DNA of 8,385 bases from positions 1 to 8,385 of the forward strand of contig CALGTJ010000323.1 in NCBI GenBank assembly GCA_937901435.1, written 5' to 3'. Origin of the DNA: an uncultured Rhodobacter sp. (GTDB lineage Bacteria; Pseudomonadota; Alphaproteobacteria; Rhodobacterales; Rhodobacteraceae). The notes under the pieces are model-generated. The model was not told where the DNA came from and did not search any database. It saw nothing but the letters and a program-made list of their open reading frames with translations. Made by a program: the position numbers and the translations under genes. Numbering within the stretch: position 1 is the stretch's first letter; each line of letters starts with the position of its first letter. Below, in pieces: positions 1 through 7,281 of this stretch.

Positions 1-53
1 GGTTCAGGCTGCGCCAGCAATCCGATGCGAGTTCTCATTCGTCTGACAGCACC
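1..53. mobile_element. Possible outer end of an IS6-like insertion sequence (partial, left edge)
   Basis: The 13 bases at 41-53 (GTCTGACAGCACC), reverse-complemented, read GGTGCTGTCAGAC. They match the first 13 bases of the IS6-family element at the right edge (GGCACTGTCAGAC, 8259-8271) at 11 positions, differing only at bases 3 and 4. The similarity extends weakly inward, with CTCATT at 34-39 against CTCGTT on the complement of the right end, allowing a one-base gap. Beyond about 20 bases the two ends diverge, so this is not a second copy of the same (transposase-start) end. It could be the transposase-stop end of a related element lying left of the window. No transposase coding sequence can be recognised in 1-40, so the call rests on the terminal motif alone. 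Confidence 0.4.
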
Positions 54-142
54 GTCATGGGAACAATTCCTGAAAAACGAACACCGAAATGTGAGTAGAT
101 TGCTGCCATCTGAAAGCAACACTGTGATCGCGAGTGCCTGCT

Positions 143-175
143 GGACAGGTTCACATTTCTGTTGACAGCCTGTCC
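143..175. repeat. Operator-like inverted repeat over the -35 region
   Basis: GGACAGG at 143-149 and CCTGTCC at 169-175 are perfect 7-base complementary arms separated by 19 bases. The centre-to-centre distance is 26 bases, between two and three helical turns. The candidate -35 hexamer (162-167) lies inside the spacer, where a bound regulator could affect RNA polymerase. No regulator gene in the window can be paired with it, and a 7-base match can arise by chance. Confidence 0.3.
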
Positions 176-191
176 TGTGCTCGGGCAGTAT
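162..191 (+). promoter_or_regulatory. Candidate sigma70-type promoter
   Basis: A perfect -35 hexamer TTGACA lies at 162-167. It is followed 18 bases later by CAGTAT (186-191), which matches TATAAT at only three positions. Transcription would start near 198 and leave a leader of about 175 bases before the ATG at 374. The -35 is convincing and the -10 is poor, which would fit a promoter needing an activator. Alphaproteobacterial promoters often deviate at -10. This is inference from motif and position only. Confidence 0.35.
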
Positions 192-373
192 TTCTGAAGT
201 TGGAAAGAGCGAGAGCGGCCAAATATGGCGCAATGCATGATGGTAAACTTGGGGCGTCGGGCAACCGGCTGTGATCTCGTCGTATGACGTGAAGCCGGGT
301 TTTGCCGCTTCAGTCGTTGCTGGAGCGGGTGTCTGCATCTCATCTGACTTTCCTGCTTTTCTGGATTCTCTAC

Positions 374-2473
374 ATGCACAACAGGAACGATTTACGCCTT
401 GCTGTCGATATTGGCGGTACCTTCACCGATACGGTCCTGGTTGATGGGCAGGGGCATATCCTTGCCACCACCAAAACACCGACCACTCCGGAAAACCCGA
501 CCCTTGGGGCGCTTGCGGGGGCCGAACATGTGTTGGCCGCGACAGGTGCAGACTGGTCGCAGATCGCCGGCTTCATCCATGGCACGACACTGGCCACCAA
601 TGCTCTGATCGAGCGGCGCGGGGCTGTCGTGGCCACGGTGACGAGCGAGGGGTTTCGCGATATTCTCGAGATCGCCTATGAGCGCCGCTACAGCCAGTAT
701 GAGATCAATCTCGTCAAACCCGATCTGATCGTTTCGCGCGGGCGCACCTTTACCATCGGCGGGCGGATGGATGCGCGCGGGCAGGAGCTGCAACCGCTTG
801 ATGAGGAGACGGTTCGACGGTTGACCGGAGAGCTTGCGGCCTGTGGCGCCGAGGCCGTAGCAATCTGCCTGATGCATGCCTATGCCAACCCGGCACATGA
901 ACTGAGATTGCGCGATCTTCTGCTGGCGGCAATGCCCGGTCTGGTGATTTCGCTATCGCATGAGGTCAGCCCCGAGGCGCGTGAGTTCGACCGGCTCTCT
1001 ACCACCATCGCCAACGCCTATATCCAGCCTCAGATGGCCAGTTACCTGATCGATTTTCAAGCGCGATTCAGCGACGAAGGCCTGACCTGCCCGATCCTGA
1101 TGATGACTGCGGGCGGGGGCATGACAACAATGGAAACTGCCGCACGCCTGCCAATACGGCTGGTGGAATCCGGCCCTGCCGGGGGTGCCATTCTGGCCGC
1201 GCGCATCGCTGCCGAGACCGGCGAGCGCGAGGTGTTGAGTTTCGATATGGGCGGCACCACGGCCAAGCTGTGTCTGATCGACCGGTATCGCCCGCAGACC
1301 GCACGCAAGTTCGAAATCGCGCGCGCGGCGCGGTTCATCAAGGGCTCTGGCATGCCGGTGCGCATCCCGGTGATCGAGATGATCGAGATCGGCGCGGGCG
1401 GCGGGTCGATCGCGCATGTGGACCGGTTGGGCCGCCTGCAGGTCGGACCAGAGAGCGCGGGGTCCGAACCCGGACCGGCCGCCTTTGCCAAAGGCGGAAC
1501 CGAGCCGACGGTGACCGATGCCGACGTGATGCAGGGGCTGATCGAACCCGGGCGCTTTGCCGAAGGGCGGCTCAGGATCGACATGGATGCGGCGAAAAGG
1601 GCGCTTGCCTCGGGCGTTGGGCAGGCGCTGAAGCTTGACGCCGCACAGGCCGCCCATGGGGTCAGCGAGATCGTGGATGAGAACATGGCCGCCGCAGGGC
1701 GAATGCATGCTGTGGAATCGGGCAAGGATCTGGGCACACGGCTGATGATCGCCTTTGGCGGCAATGGCCCGCTGCATGCCACCCGGGTGGCGCGGCGTGC
1801 GCAGGTTGACCGCATTCTGATCCCGCGCGACCCTGGGGTCGGCTCGGCGGTGGGGTTCCTGTTCGCACCGGTCTCGTTCGAGATCATCCGCTCGCGCTAT
1901 GGCACGCTTGAGGCGCTTGATTTGGATGGGCTCAACGCCTTTTTTGACGCAATGATCGTCGAGGCCGAGGCCGTGGTGAGGGCAGGCATGCCCGAGGGCA
2001 ATCTGACCCGGCGACGGCAGGCTTTCATGCGCTATCACGGGCAGGGGCACGAGATTGAAATCCTGCTGCCTGACCGGGCTTTGGAAGAGGCAGATATTCC
2101 CGCCCTGCGCCGGGCCTTCGAGGAGGAATACAGCCGCCAGTTCAGCCGCGCTGTGCCGGGCATGAAGATCGAGATCCTGAACTGGGCGCTTGAGGTCGCC
2201 TCCGAGCCGCCCGCGCTGGAGCAGTACGCCAAAACCCGCGTGAAACAGCCTGCGCAACCGTCCGGGCAGCGGCGCATCCTGTGCGATGTCACCGGTGAAT
2301 GGCGCGAGGCGGAAATCCATGATCGCGGGGTTCTCACACCCGGCGACCATCTTGACGGCCCCGCCCTGATCATCGAGCCGCAAACCACCACATTCGTCAG
2401 CGCCGATTTCTCGGCCCATGTGGATGGCGGCAGCAACATCTGGCTCACACGCAACCGGGAGGGCGACCAATGA
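374..2473 (+). CDS. hyuA: Hydantoinase/oxoprolinase family protein, HyuA-type subunit
   Basis: Likely ATP-binding subunit of a cytoplasmic two-subunit enzyme of the N-methylhydantoinase / 5-oxoprolinase / caprolactamase / acetone-acetophenone carboxylase superfamily. With the start at 374 the protein has 699 residues, normal for HyuA. The N-terminal actin-like fold opens with DIGGTFTD (12-19), a phosphate-binding motif, followed by HGTT (69-72). The middle domain has ESGPAGG (265-271), the second nucleotide motif FDMGGTTAK (290-298) and EIGAGGGS (338-345). AFGGNGP (460-466) and a C-terminal beta domain follow. The ATG at 374 is chosen because family members begin only a few residues before DIGGTFTD; the TTG at 302 would add a 24-residue hydrophobic extension. 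No clear Shine-Dalgarno precedes 374. The gene overlaps hyuB by ATGA. The family uses ATP to activate an amide or ketone; the substrate here is unknown. The symbol denotes the family, not proven hydantoinase activity. Confidence 0.93.
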   Translation: MHNRNDLRLAVDIGGTFTDTVLVDGQGHILATTKTPTTPENPTLGALAGAEHVLAATGADWSQIAGFIHGTTLATNALIERRGAVVATVTSEGFRDILEIAYERRYSQYEINLVKPDLIVSRGRTFTIGGRMDARGQELQPLDEETVRRLTGELAACGAEAVAICLMHAYANPAHELRLRDLLLAAMPGLVISLSHEVSPEAREFDRLSTTIANAYIQPQMASYLIDFQARFSDEGLTCPILMMTAGGGMTTMETAARLPIRLVESGPAGGAILAARIAAETGEREVLSFDMGGTTAKLCLIDRYRPQTARKFEIARAARFIKGSGMPVRIPVIEMIEIGAGGGSIAHVDRLGRLQVGPESAGSEPGPAAFAKGGTEPTVTDADVMQGLIEPGRFAEGRLRIDMDAAKRALASGVGQALKLDAAQAAHGVSEIVDENMAAAGRMHAVESGKDLGTRLMIAFGGNGPLHATRVARRAQVDRILIPRDPGVGSAVGFLFAPVSFEIIRSRYGTLEALDLDGLNAFFDAMIVEAEAVVRAGMPEGNLTRRRQAFMRYHGQGHEIEILLPDRALEEADIPALRRAFEEEYSRQFSRAVPGMKIEILNWALEVASEPPALEQYAKTRVKQPAQPSGQRRILCDVTGEWREAEIHDRGVLTPGDHLDGPALIIEPQTTTFVSADFSAHVDGGSNIWLTRNREGDQ

Positions 2474-4119
2474 GCACCACCGACACCCGCCTGCAGGTCA
2501 TGTGGAACCGGCTTCTGGCCGTGGTCGAGGAACAGGGTCAGGCGCTGATCCGCGCCGCCTTTTCCCCCATCGTACGCGAATGCGGGGACATTTCCGCCGG
2601 CATCTTTGATTTGCAGGGTCGGATGCTGGCCCAGGCCGTGACCGGCACGCCGGGCCATATCAACACCATGGCCGAGGCGGTAAAGACCCTGCGCGGCCGC
2701 TTTCAGCTTCAGGACATGAAGCCCGGCGACATTTACCTCACTAACGATCCATGGATCGCCTCGGGGCATCTGAACGATTTCCTGCTGATGATGCCGGTGT
2801 TTCACAAGGGCCATGTGGTCGGCTTCACCTCCTGCACCTCGCATCTGGTTGATCTGGGCGGGCTTGGCATGGGCCCCGAGGGCGCGGATATCTATGACGA
2901 GGGGCTGCTCATTCCACCCTGCAAGCTGATGGACGCAGGCGAGCTAAATGCTCTCCTGATGGATATCGTCAAGGCCAATTCGCGCGAACCCATTTCCAAC
3001 GAGGGCGACATCTATGCGCTGATCGCCTGTTGCGAGACCGGGGCCGAGCGGCTTTCTGGCATGATGGAGGAGTTCGGCATCGACCATCTGGACGATCTGG
3101 CGGATTACATCATCGACACGTCCTATCGCGGCACCATCGAGGCCATCGCGGAGCTTCCAAAAGGGACCTGGCGCAATGTCCTGAAAGTGGATGGCTATGA
3201 GCGGGAGATTGATCTGCACGCAGCCCTGACCATCAGCGAGGACCACGTTGAACTGAATTTCAACGGCACATCGGGCCTGTCGAACAAGGGTATCAACGTG
3301 CCATTGAACTACGCCACCGCCTATTCGGTCTTTGCCCTTCGCTGCATCATCGGACCGGACATTCCCAACAATGCGGGCTCGCTCGCGCCCTTCCGGGTCA
3401 CCGGGCCAAGGAACTGTATCCTGAACGCCCAGCCCCCCGCACCGGTGGCCATGCGCCATACGCTAGGGCAGATGACGCCCGATCTGCTCTATGGCTGCCT
3501 GTCGCAGGCCCTGCCAGATCAGGTTCCTGCCGAGGGTGCCTCCTGCATGTACGACCTTCCACTGCGCCATGTGCCTGATGCGGTTTCGCGTGACGGTGAG
3601 CAGTTTGCGCTGGAGCTTGTGTTTAGCGGCGGAACAGGGGCGCGGCCCCGTCTCGATGGGCTTTCGGCCACTGCCTTTCCGTCTGGTGTCTGGGGTAGCC
3701 AGGTAGAAACCACCGAGGCGGTCGCGCCGGTCCTGATCACCCGGCGCGAACTCAAGCAGGACAGCGGCGGGCCCGGCAGGACACGCGGCGGGCTGGGTCA
3801 GCATATCGAAATGCGATCTGCGGTGGATGAGGATTTCATGCTGTTCCTTTCGGTCGAACGGGTTCTGAACCCCGCACGGGGGCGGTTTGGCGCAGGAGAA
3901 GGCGCGCCGGGGCGCATCCGCATTGGCAAGGAAGGGCTTGACCTGCCGGGTAAGGGCGAGTTCCGGGTGAAGGCTGGCGAAACTCTGATTTTCGAAACCC
4001 CGGGAGGTGGCGGCTTTGGTAATCCGCAGGATCGCCCGCGCGAGGATGTTCAGCGTGACCTCGAGGAAGGTTTGATAAGTCAGAAGGCAGCGCGCGAAAT
4101 CTATGGGGTGAAACCATGA
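2470..4119 (+). CDS. hyuB: Hydantoinase B/oxoprolinase family protein, HyuB-type subunit
   Basis: Partner subunit of the upstream HyuA, together forming the ring-opening or carboxylating enzyme. The protein has 549 residues, typical for HyuB. The N-terminal segment carries the family pattern around IVRECGDISAGIFD. Likely metal- or substrate-site motifs are NDPWIASGHLND (92-103) and SHLVDLGG with His125 and Asp128. The C-terminal part has the family signatures DSGGPGRTRGGLG and PGGGGFGNP, and ends with the usual helical tail closing on YGV. The start ATG overlaps the hyuA stop (ATGA), with a good Shine-Dalgarno GGGAGGG at 2457-2463, six bases upstream. Equimolar production by coupling fits a heteromeric enzyme. 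Acetone and acetophenone carboxylases need further subunits; none is seen here, which slightly favours an amide or lactam hydrolase. The substrate is not determined. Confidence 0.93.
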   Translation: MSTTDTRLQVMWNRLLAVVEEQGQALIRAAFSPIVRECGDISAGIFDLQGRMLAQAVTGTPGHINTMAEAVKTLRGRFQLQDMKPGDIYLTNDPWIASGHLNDFLLMMPVFHKGHVVGFTSCTSHLVDLGGLGMGPEGADIYDEGLLIPPCKLMDAGELNALLMDIVKANSREPISNEGDIYALIACCETGAERLSGMMEEFGIDHLDDLADYIIDTSYRGTIEAIAELPKGTWRNVLKVDGYEREIDLHAALTISEDHVELNFNGTSGLSNKGINVPLNYATAYSVFALRCIIGPDIPNNAGSLAPFRVTGPRNCILNAQPPAPVAMRHTLGQMTPDLLYGCLSQALPDQVPAEGASCMYDLPLRHVPDAVSRDGEQFALELVFSGGTGARPRLDGLSATAFPSGVWGSQVETTEAVAPVLITRRELKQDSGGPGRTRGGLGQHIEMRSAVDEDFMLFLSVERVLNPARGRFGAGEGAPGRIRIGKEGLDLPGKGEFRVKAGETLIFETPGGGGFGNPQDRPREDVQRDLEEGLISQKAAREIYGVKP

Positions 4120-5198
4120 TCAGCCCCGTTGCCCATATAGCCTCCCTGTCGCCCTATGCGCTGGCTCAACTGAACGCGCCCGCGGGAAAGCGTCTTATCT
4201 CGCTGTCTCAAAACGAAAGCCTGCGCCTGCCCAACCCGCTTGCTATCGAGGCCGGTGCGAAAGCGCTGACGGCAGGGCATCTCTATCCCGATCCGGACTG
4301 GGGTGAATTGCGCGAGGCGCTGTCTGGTCTGCACGGCATCCCTGCCAAAGGTCTCCTGTGCGGCAACGGGTCAATGGAGCTGATCGCCAGCCTCGCGCAG
4401 GCTTTTACGGACGAGCAAAACGCGGTGCTGGCCCCGGCGCATGCCTATCCGTTTTTCCGATCGGCCGCGCAGATGGTACGGGCACGCTATGACGTGGCCC
4501 CTGAAAACGACGGGCGCGTTTCGGTCGATGCGCTGCTGGCTGCTGTACGGCCCGACACCCGAATCGTCTTTGTTGCCAATCCCGGCAACCCCACCGGCAC
4601 CCGCATCCCGCGCGCCGAGCTTTTGCGCCTGCGCAAGGGCTTGCCGGGCGATACCCTGCTGGTGATCGACGAAGCCTATGGCGAGTTTGCCGATCATCTG
4701 AATGAACCCATGTTCGATCTGGCCGGGCGTGGCGATACGGTGGTTCTGCGCACATTCTCCAAGGCCTATGGTTTGGCCGGTATGCGGGTGGGTTGGGGGC
4801 TGTTTCCGGCGGAGATTGCTGGCGAGATCCGCAAGGTGATGAACCCCAACAACATCTCGGTCGCCGGACAGGCCGCAGCCGCTGCGGCGCTCAAGGATCA
4901 GGCGTATATGGTTGAGACCTGCCGGGAAACGGCCAGTTTGCGAGACGGGTTGCGCAAGCGGCTACGACAGGCCGGGTACGACGTGCCCGAGAGCTTCACC
5001 AATTTCGTGCTGATCCGGATGGGAAGCCCTGACAAGGCGCATCGCGCCGATAAGGCCCTTCGCGCCGAGGGCGTGTTTCTACGCCCGCAGGGCGGGGCTG
5101 GGCTTGCCGATTGCCTGCGCGCCACCATCGGCGTCGCTGAAGATGTCGACATCGCCGCCGGGGTTTTGGAACGCTGGGCAGAGGGGGAAAAGACATGA
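4116..5198 (+). CDS. PLP-dependent aminotransferase, HisC-like (class I/II)
   Basis: A fold-type I pyridoxal-phosphate aminotransferase of 360 residues, close in build to histidinol-phosphate aminotransferase. Landmarks are a SQNES segment near residue 30 (family: SxNEN), GNGSMELI with the PLP-phosphate contact region, NPGNPTGT, DEAYGEFA with the Asp that contacts the pyridine nitrogen, and TFSKAYGLAGMRVGWG with the Schiff-base Lys in SKAYG. The C-terminal LRATIG supplies the Arg that binds the substrate carboxylate. The start overlaps the hyuB stop by ATGA. No other his gene is nearby and the neighbours are catabolic, so histidine biosynthesis is unlikely. HisC-like proteins include aromatic and other 2-oxoacid aminotransferases and the CobD decarboxylase. 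In this operon it would most simply convert an amino acid released by HyuAB, or its epimer, to a 2-oxoacid. That role is inference. Confidence 0.88.
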   Translation: MISPVAHIASLSPYALAQLNAPAGKRLISLSQNESLRLPNPLAIEAGAKALTAGHLYPDPDWGELREALSGLHGIPAKGLLCGNGSMELIASLAQAFTDEQNAVLAPAHAYPFFRSAAQMVRARYDVAPENDGRVSVDALLAAVRPDTRIVFVANPGNPTGTRIPRAELLRLRKGLPGDTLLVIDEAYGEFADHLNEPMFDLAGRGDTVVLRTFSKAYGLAGMRVGWGLFPAEIAGEIRKVMNPNNISVAGQAAAAAALKDQAYMVETCRETASLRDGLRKRLRQAGYDVPESFTNFVLIRMGSPDKAHRADKALRAEGVFLRPQGGAGLADCLRATIGVAEDVDIAAGVLERWAEGEKT

Positions 5199-5938
5199 CA
5201 CAATCGCGCGGGCGGGCCCGCTTCGGCATTCTGGTGCCCTTCACCAACACCAATCTCGAACCTGACATGGCGCTTTTGCGCCCTGACGGCGTGTCGATGC
5301 ATATTGCCCGCATGGGGGGATATGATCAGGACGAGATCCCGGATGCGGACCAGATGCACGGGCTGGGCGCGGCTGATCTGGATGAGCCCCTGCACCTGTT
5401 GCAGGGCGTGCGCCCGGATGTGATCCTCTATGGCTGCACCTCGGCTACGCTGACCCATGGCCCGGCCTTCGACCGTGCGCTTGCCGAACGGATCAAGACC
5501 GATAGTGGGGCCGAAACCGTAACGGCAGCCGGGGCACTGGTGCATGCGCTGCAAACTCTGGGCGTGACCCGCATCGGTTTTGCCTCGCCTTACGTATCTG
5601 CGATCAACGACTTGGCCGTCGAATTTTTAGCGAAGACGGGTGTTGAAACCTTGATCCGCTCAGAGGTGGGTGATGATCTGGACAATTACGGCCAGGGCGA
5701 GCTGGATCCGCAGGCGGTATTCGATCTGGGCCTTGCCGCCGACCATCCCGAGGCCAGGGCGATTGTGCTGTCCTGCACCGACATGCGCAGTGTCGAAATC
5801 ATTGCCCGTCTGGAACAGGCTGTGGGCAAACCAGTCATCACGTCAAATCAAGCGATGGCTTACCAAGCCATGCAGCTAGCCGGTATCGGCGAGGCCCTGC
5901 CGGGATATGGCCAGCTACTGCAAAGGGAACGGCTATGA
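5195..5938 (+). CDS. Asp/Glu racemase superfamily enzyme, maleate isomerase/arylmalonate decarboxylase-like
   Basis: A 247-residue cytoplasmic enzyme of the cofactor-free Asp/Glu/hydantoin racemase superfamily, of usual length. The N-terminal ILVPFTNTNLEPDM (12-25) matches the pattern of maleate isomerases and arylmalonate decarboxylases (LVPSSNTxxEP). Two cysteines stand at the family's catalytic positions: Cys81 in LYGCTSATL and Cys194 in VLSCTDMRS. Maleate isomerases and racemases use two cysteines, whereas arylmalonate decarboxylase keeps only the second, so an isomerase or racemase is more likely than a decarboxylase. The start overlaps the aminotransferase stop by ATGA, with GAGGGGGAA upstream (5181-5189). 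Candidate jobs are racemising an acidic amino acid, isomerising a cis-enedioate, or epimerising a hydantoin-type intermediate. Neighbouring HyuAB makes racemisation attractive, but sequence alone does not decide. Confidence 0.82.
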   Translation: MTQSRGRARFGILVPFTNTNLEPDMALLRPDGVSMHIARMGGYDQDEIPDADQMHGLGAADLDEPLHLLQGVRPDVILYGCTSATLTHGPAFDRALAERIKTDSGAETVTAAGALVHALQTLGVTRIGFASPYVSAINDLAVEFLAKTGVETLIRSEVGDDLDNYGQGELDPQAVFDLGLAADHPEARAIVLSCTDMRSVEIIARLEQAVGKPVITSNQAMAYQAMQLAGIGEALPGYGQLLQRERL

Positions 5939-7281
5939 GCTTCGATCGGATCGCCGAATTCGTGCTTGCGGGCCAAGGCATGCCGCAAAGCGCGCTCGAC
6001 ATGGCCGCGACGCTGCTGATCGACACCGTCGGCGTGGCGGCAGGGGCTGCGGGGATGGAGGCCGGTCGGATCGCATACGATCATGCCTTTGCCTTTCACG
6101 GCGCAGGTGCGCCGGAACACGCGGCGTATATGATGTTCGACGGCCGGCGCGCTTCGATCCCCGGGGCCGCCTTTGCCGCTGCGACCCAGATCGACAATCT
6201 CGACGCTCACGATGGACTCAATCCGACCAAGGGTCATATTGGCTGCGCTGTGGTGCCCGCACTGTTTGCCTTCGCCGAAGCCCGACCAGAGCTTTCCGCG
6301 CGCGATGCGCTCTCTGCGCTCGTCATGTCCTATGAGGTCGCTGCCCGAGCAGCCTTTGCCTTGCATGCAACAGTTAGCGACTATCACACATCCGGGGCAT
6401 GGAACGCGCTAGGCGTGGCGGCGTTGGGTTGCCGTTTGATGGGGGCGGGCCCCGACAGGTTGCGTAATGCGCTCGGGATCGCCGAGTACCACGGCCCGCG
6501 CAGCCAGATGATGCGCGAGATCGCCAACCCGACCATGTTGCATGACGGGTCGGGCATGGGCGCGCTGGTGGGGGCGATGGCGGCGTTGCTGGCGATGGAC
6601 GGATTTACCGGTGCGCCTGCTATCACTGTCGAGGCGGATGATGTGGAAGATTGCTGGTCCGATCTGGGCAAGCTCTGGACCGTCGAGCACAACTACATCA
6701 AGCCCTATCCGATCTGCCGCTGGGCGCATGCGGCGCTTGATGCCTTGTCCGGTCTGATGCGCGATCACGGTTTCTCCGCAGGCGACGTGACCCGGATCGA
6801 GGTGAACACATTTTCCGAGGCCGCGGCGCTGTTCCCGGGTATGCCCGCAACCACATCGCAGGCCCAGTATTCCCTGCCCTTCGCGCTGGCCGTGATGCTG
6901 GTGCATGGCCGGATCGGGCCGGGGCATATTTCCGGCACAGCCCTGAACGACCCGAAGGTGTCCGAAGTGCTGGCGCTCATTGCAGTGCGCGAGGAAGACC
7001 GGCACAGCAATTGCTTTCCCGGCGGGCGGTGGTCCGATCTAACCGTGACGCTGAAGGAGGGTACCAGGCTTGCCTCGGGTGACGTGCATGCGCGCGGCGG
7101 ACCCGAGGCGCCCATGGACCAGAGCGAGATCAAGGCGAAATTCCGCGTGATGACCGCCGCACTCCCCGAACCGCGCGTCACAGCTCTGTGGGAGATGCGC
7201 GAGCGTTTGTTGCAGCCAGAGGCCAAATTCAGTGAACTGGCGCAGCTTGTCCGTGCACCTGTGGAGGAAAACCATGTCTGA
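5935..7281 (+). CDS. MmgE/PrpD family protein
   Basis: A 448-residue member of the MmgE/PrpD family, whose known members include 2-methylcitrate dehydratase, cis-aconitate decarboxylase and iminodisuccinate epimerase. The all-helical N-terminal domain carries LDAHDGLNPTKGHIG, with Asp93 and His101 at positions comparable to the active-site Asp and His of cis-aconitate decarboxylase. DYHTSGAWNALG (149-160) supplies His151. The smaller C-terminal domain begins after GFTG (about 213-216), and KPYPICRWAH (256-265) is the conserved K-x-Y-P-x-C-x-x-x-H type motif. The DAHDG...KGH version differs from the DFDD...HPS version of true PrpD, so this is unlikely to be the 2-methylcitrate enzyme. The start overlaps the previous stop by ATGA, with AAGGGA six bases upstream. 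It probably dehydrates, epimerises or decarboxylates a small polycarboxylate in this pathway. Confidence 0.87.
   Translation: MSFDRIAEFVLAGQGMPQSALDMAATLLIDTVGVAAGAAGMEAGRIAYDHAFAFHGAGAPEHAAYMMFDGRRASIPGAAFAAATQIDNLDAHDGLNPTKGHIGCAVVPALFAFAEARPELSARDALSALVMSYEVAARAAFALHATVSDYHTSGAWNALGVAALGCRLMGAGPDRLRNALGIAEYHGPRSQMMREIANPTMLHDGSGMGALVGAMAALLAMDGFTGAPAITVEADDVEDCWSDLGKLWTVEHNYIKPYPICRWAHAALDALSGLMRDHGFSAGDVTRIEVNTFSEAAALFPGMPATTSQAQYSLPFALAVMLVHGRIGPGHISGTALNDPKVSEVLALIAVREEDRHSNCFPGGRWSDLTVTLKEGTRLASGDVHARGGPEAPMDQSEIKAKFRVMTAALPEPRVTALWEMRERLLQPEAKFSELAQLVRAPVEENHV

Larger units (their letters stand above)
54..373. other. Upstream non-coding region of the operon
   Basis: This 320-base stretch separates the possible left IS end from the first gene. 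Its base composition is visibly less GC-rich than the operon and no open frame in it resembles a known protein. It holds a candidate promoter at 162-191, an inverted repeat at 143-175, and a weak stem at 265-270/293-298 followed by four T residues. No divergent regulator gene is present. The first operon ATG at 374 lacks an obvious Shine-Dalgarno; the bases before it are pyrimidine-rich. Confidence 0.6.

Noticed and set aside
265..303. CCGGCT/AGCCGG stem with an inner CGTC/GACG stem, followed by TTTT, as a rho-independent terminator
   Set aside because: The outer stem is only six pairs with a 22-base interior, and the T run is short and followed by G. Too weak to annotate as a terminator.
302..373. 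TTG start giving HyuA a 24-residue hydrophobic N-terminal extension
   Set aside because: HyuA proteins are cytoplasmic and start a few residues before DIGGTFTD. The extension is rare-start, without a convincing Shine-Dalgarno, and resembles translated leader.
247..444. Open + strand frame before and into hyuA, with translation including YDVKPGFAASVVAGAG
   Set aside because: It starts after TAA at 244-246 without a good start codon or ribosome site, matches no family I recognise, and overlaps the start of hyuA in another frame. It could be a gene remnant but nothing supports that.
953..2470. Long open frame of 505 codons on the minus strand opposite hyuA
   Set aside because: It is the shadow frame of a GC-rich gene. 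Its translation shows no known motif, whereas the plus-strand HyuA frame has all family motifs.
374..4119. Acetone or acetophenone carboxylase operon
   Set aside because: HyuA/B homology alone allows it, but no additional carboxylase subunit or acyl-CoA enzyme gene is present, and the amino acid-type neighbours fit amide or ring opening better.
7232..7273. GTG start extending the D-2-hydroxyacid dehydrogenase by 14 residues
   Set aside because: It lies deep inside the prpD-like gene. The ATG at 7274 has GGAGG at ideal spacing and matches the family N-terminus.
5935..7281. 2-methylcitrate dehydratase (propionate catabolism)
   Set aside because: No prpB or prpC neighbours, and the active-site motif is DAHDG...KGH rather than the PrpD form.
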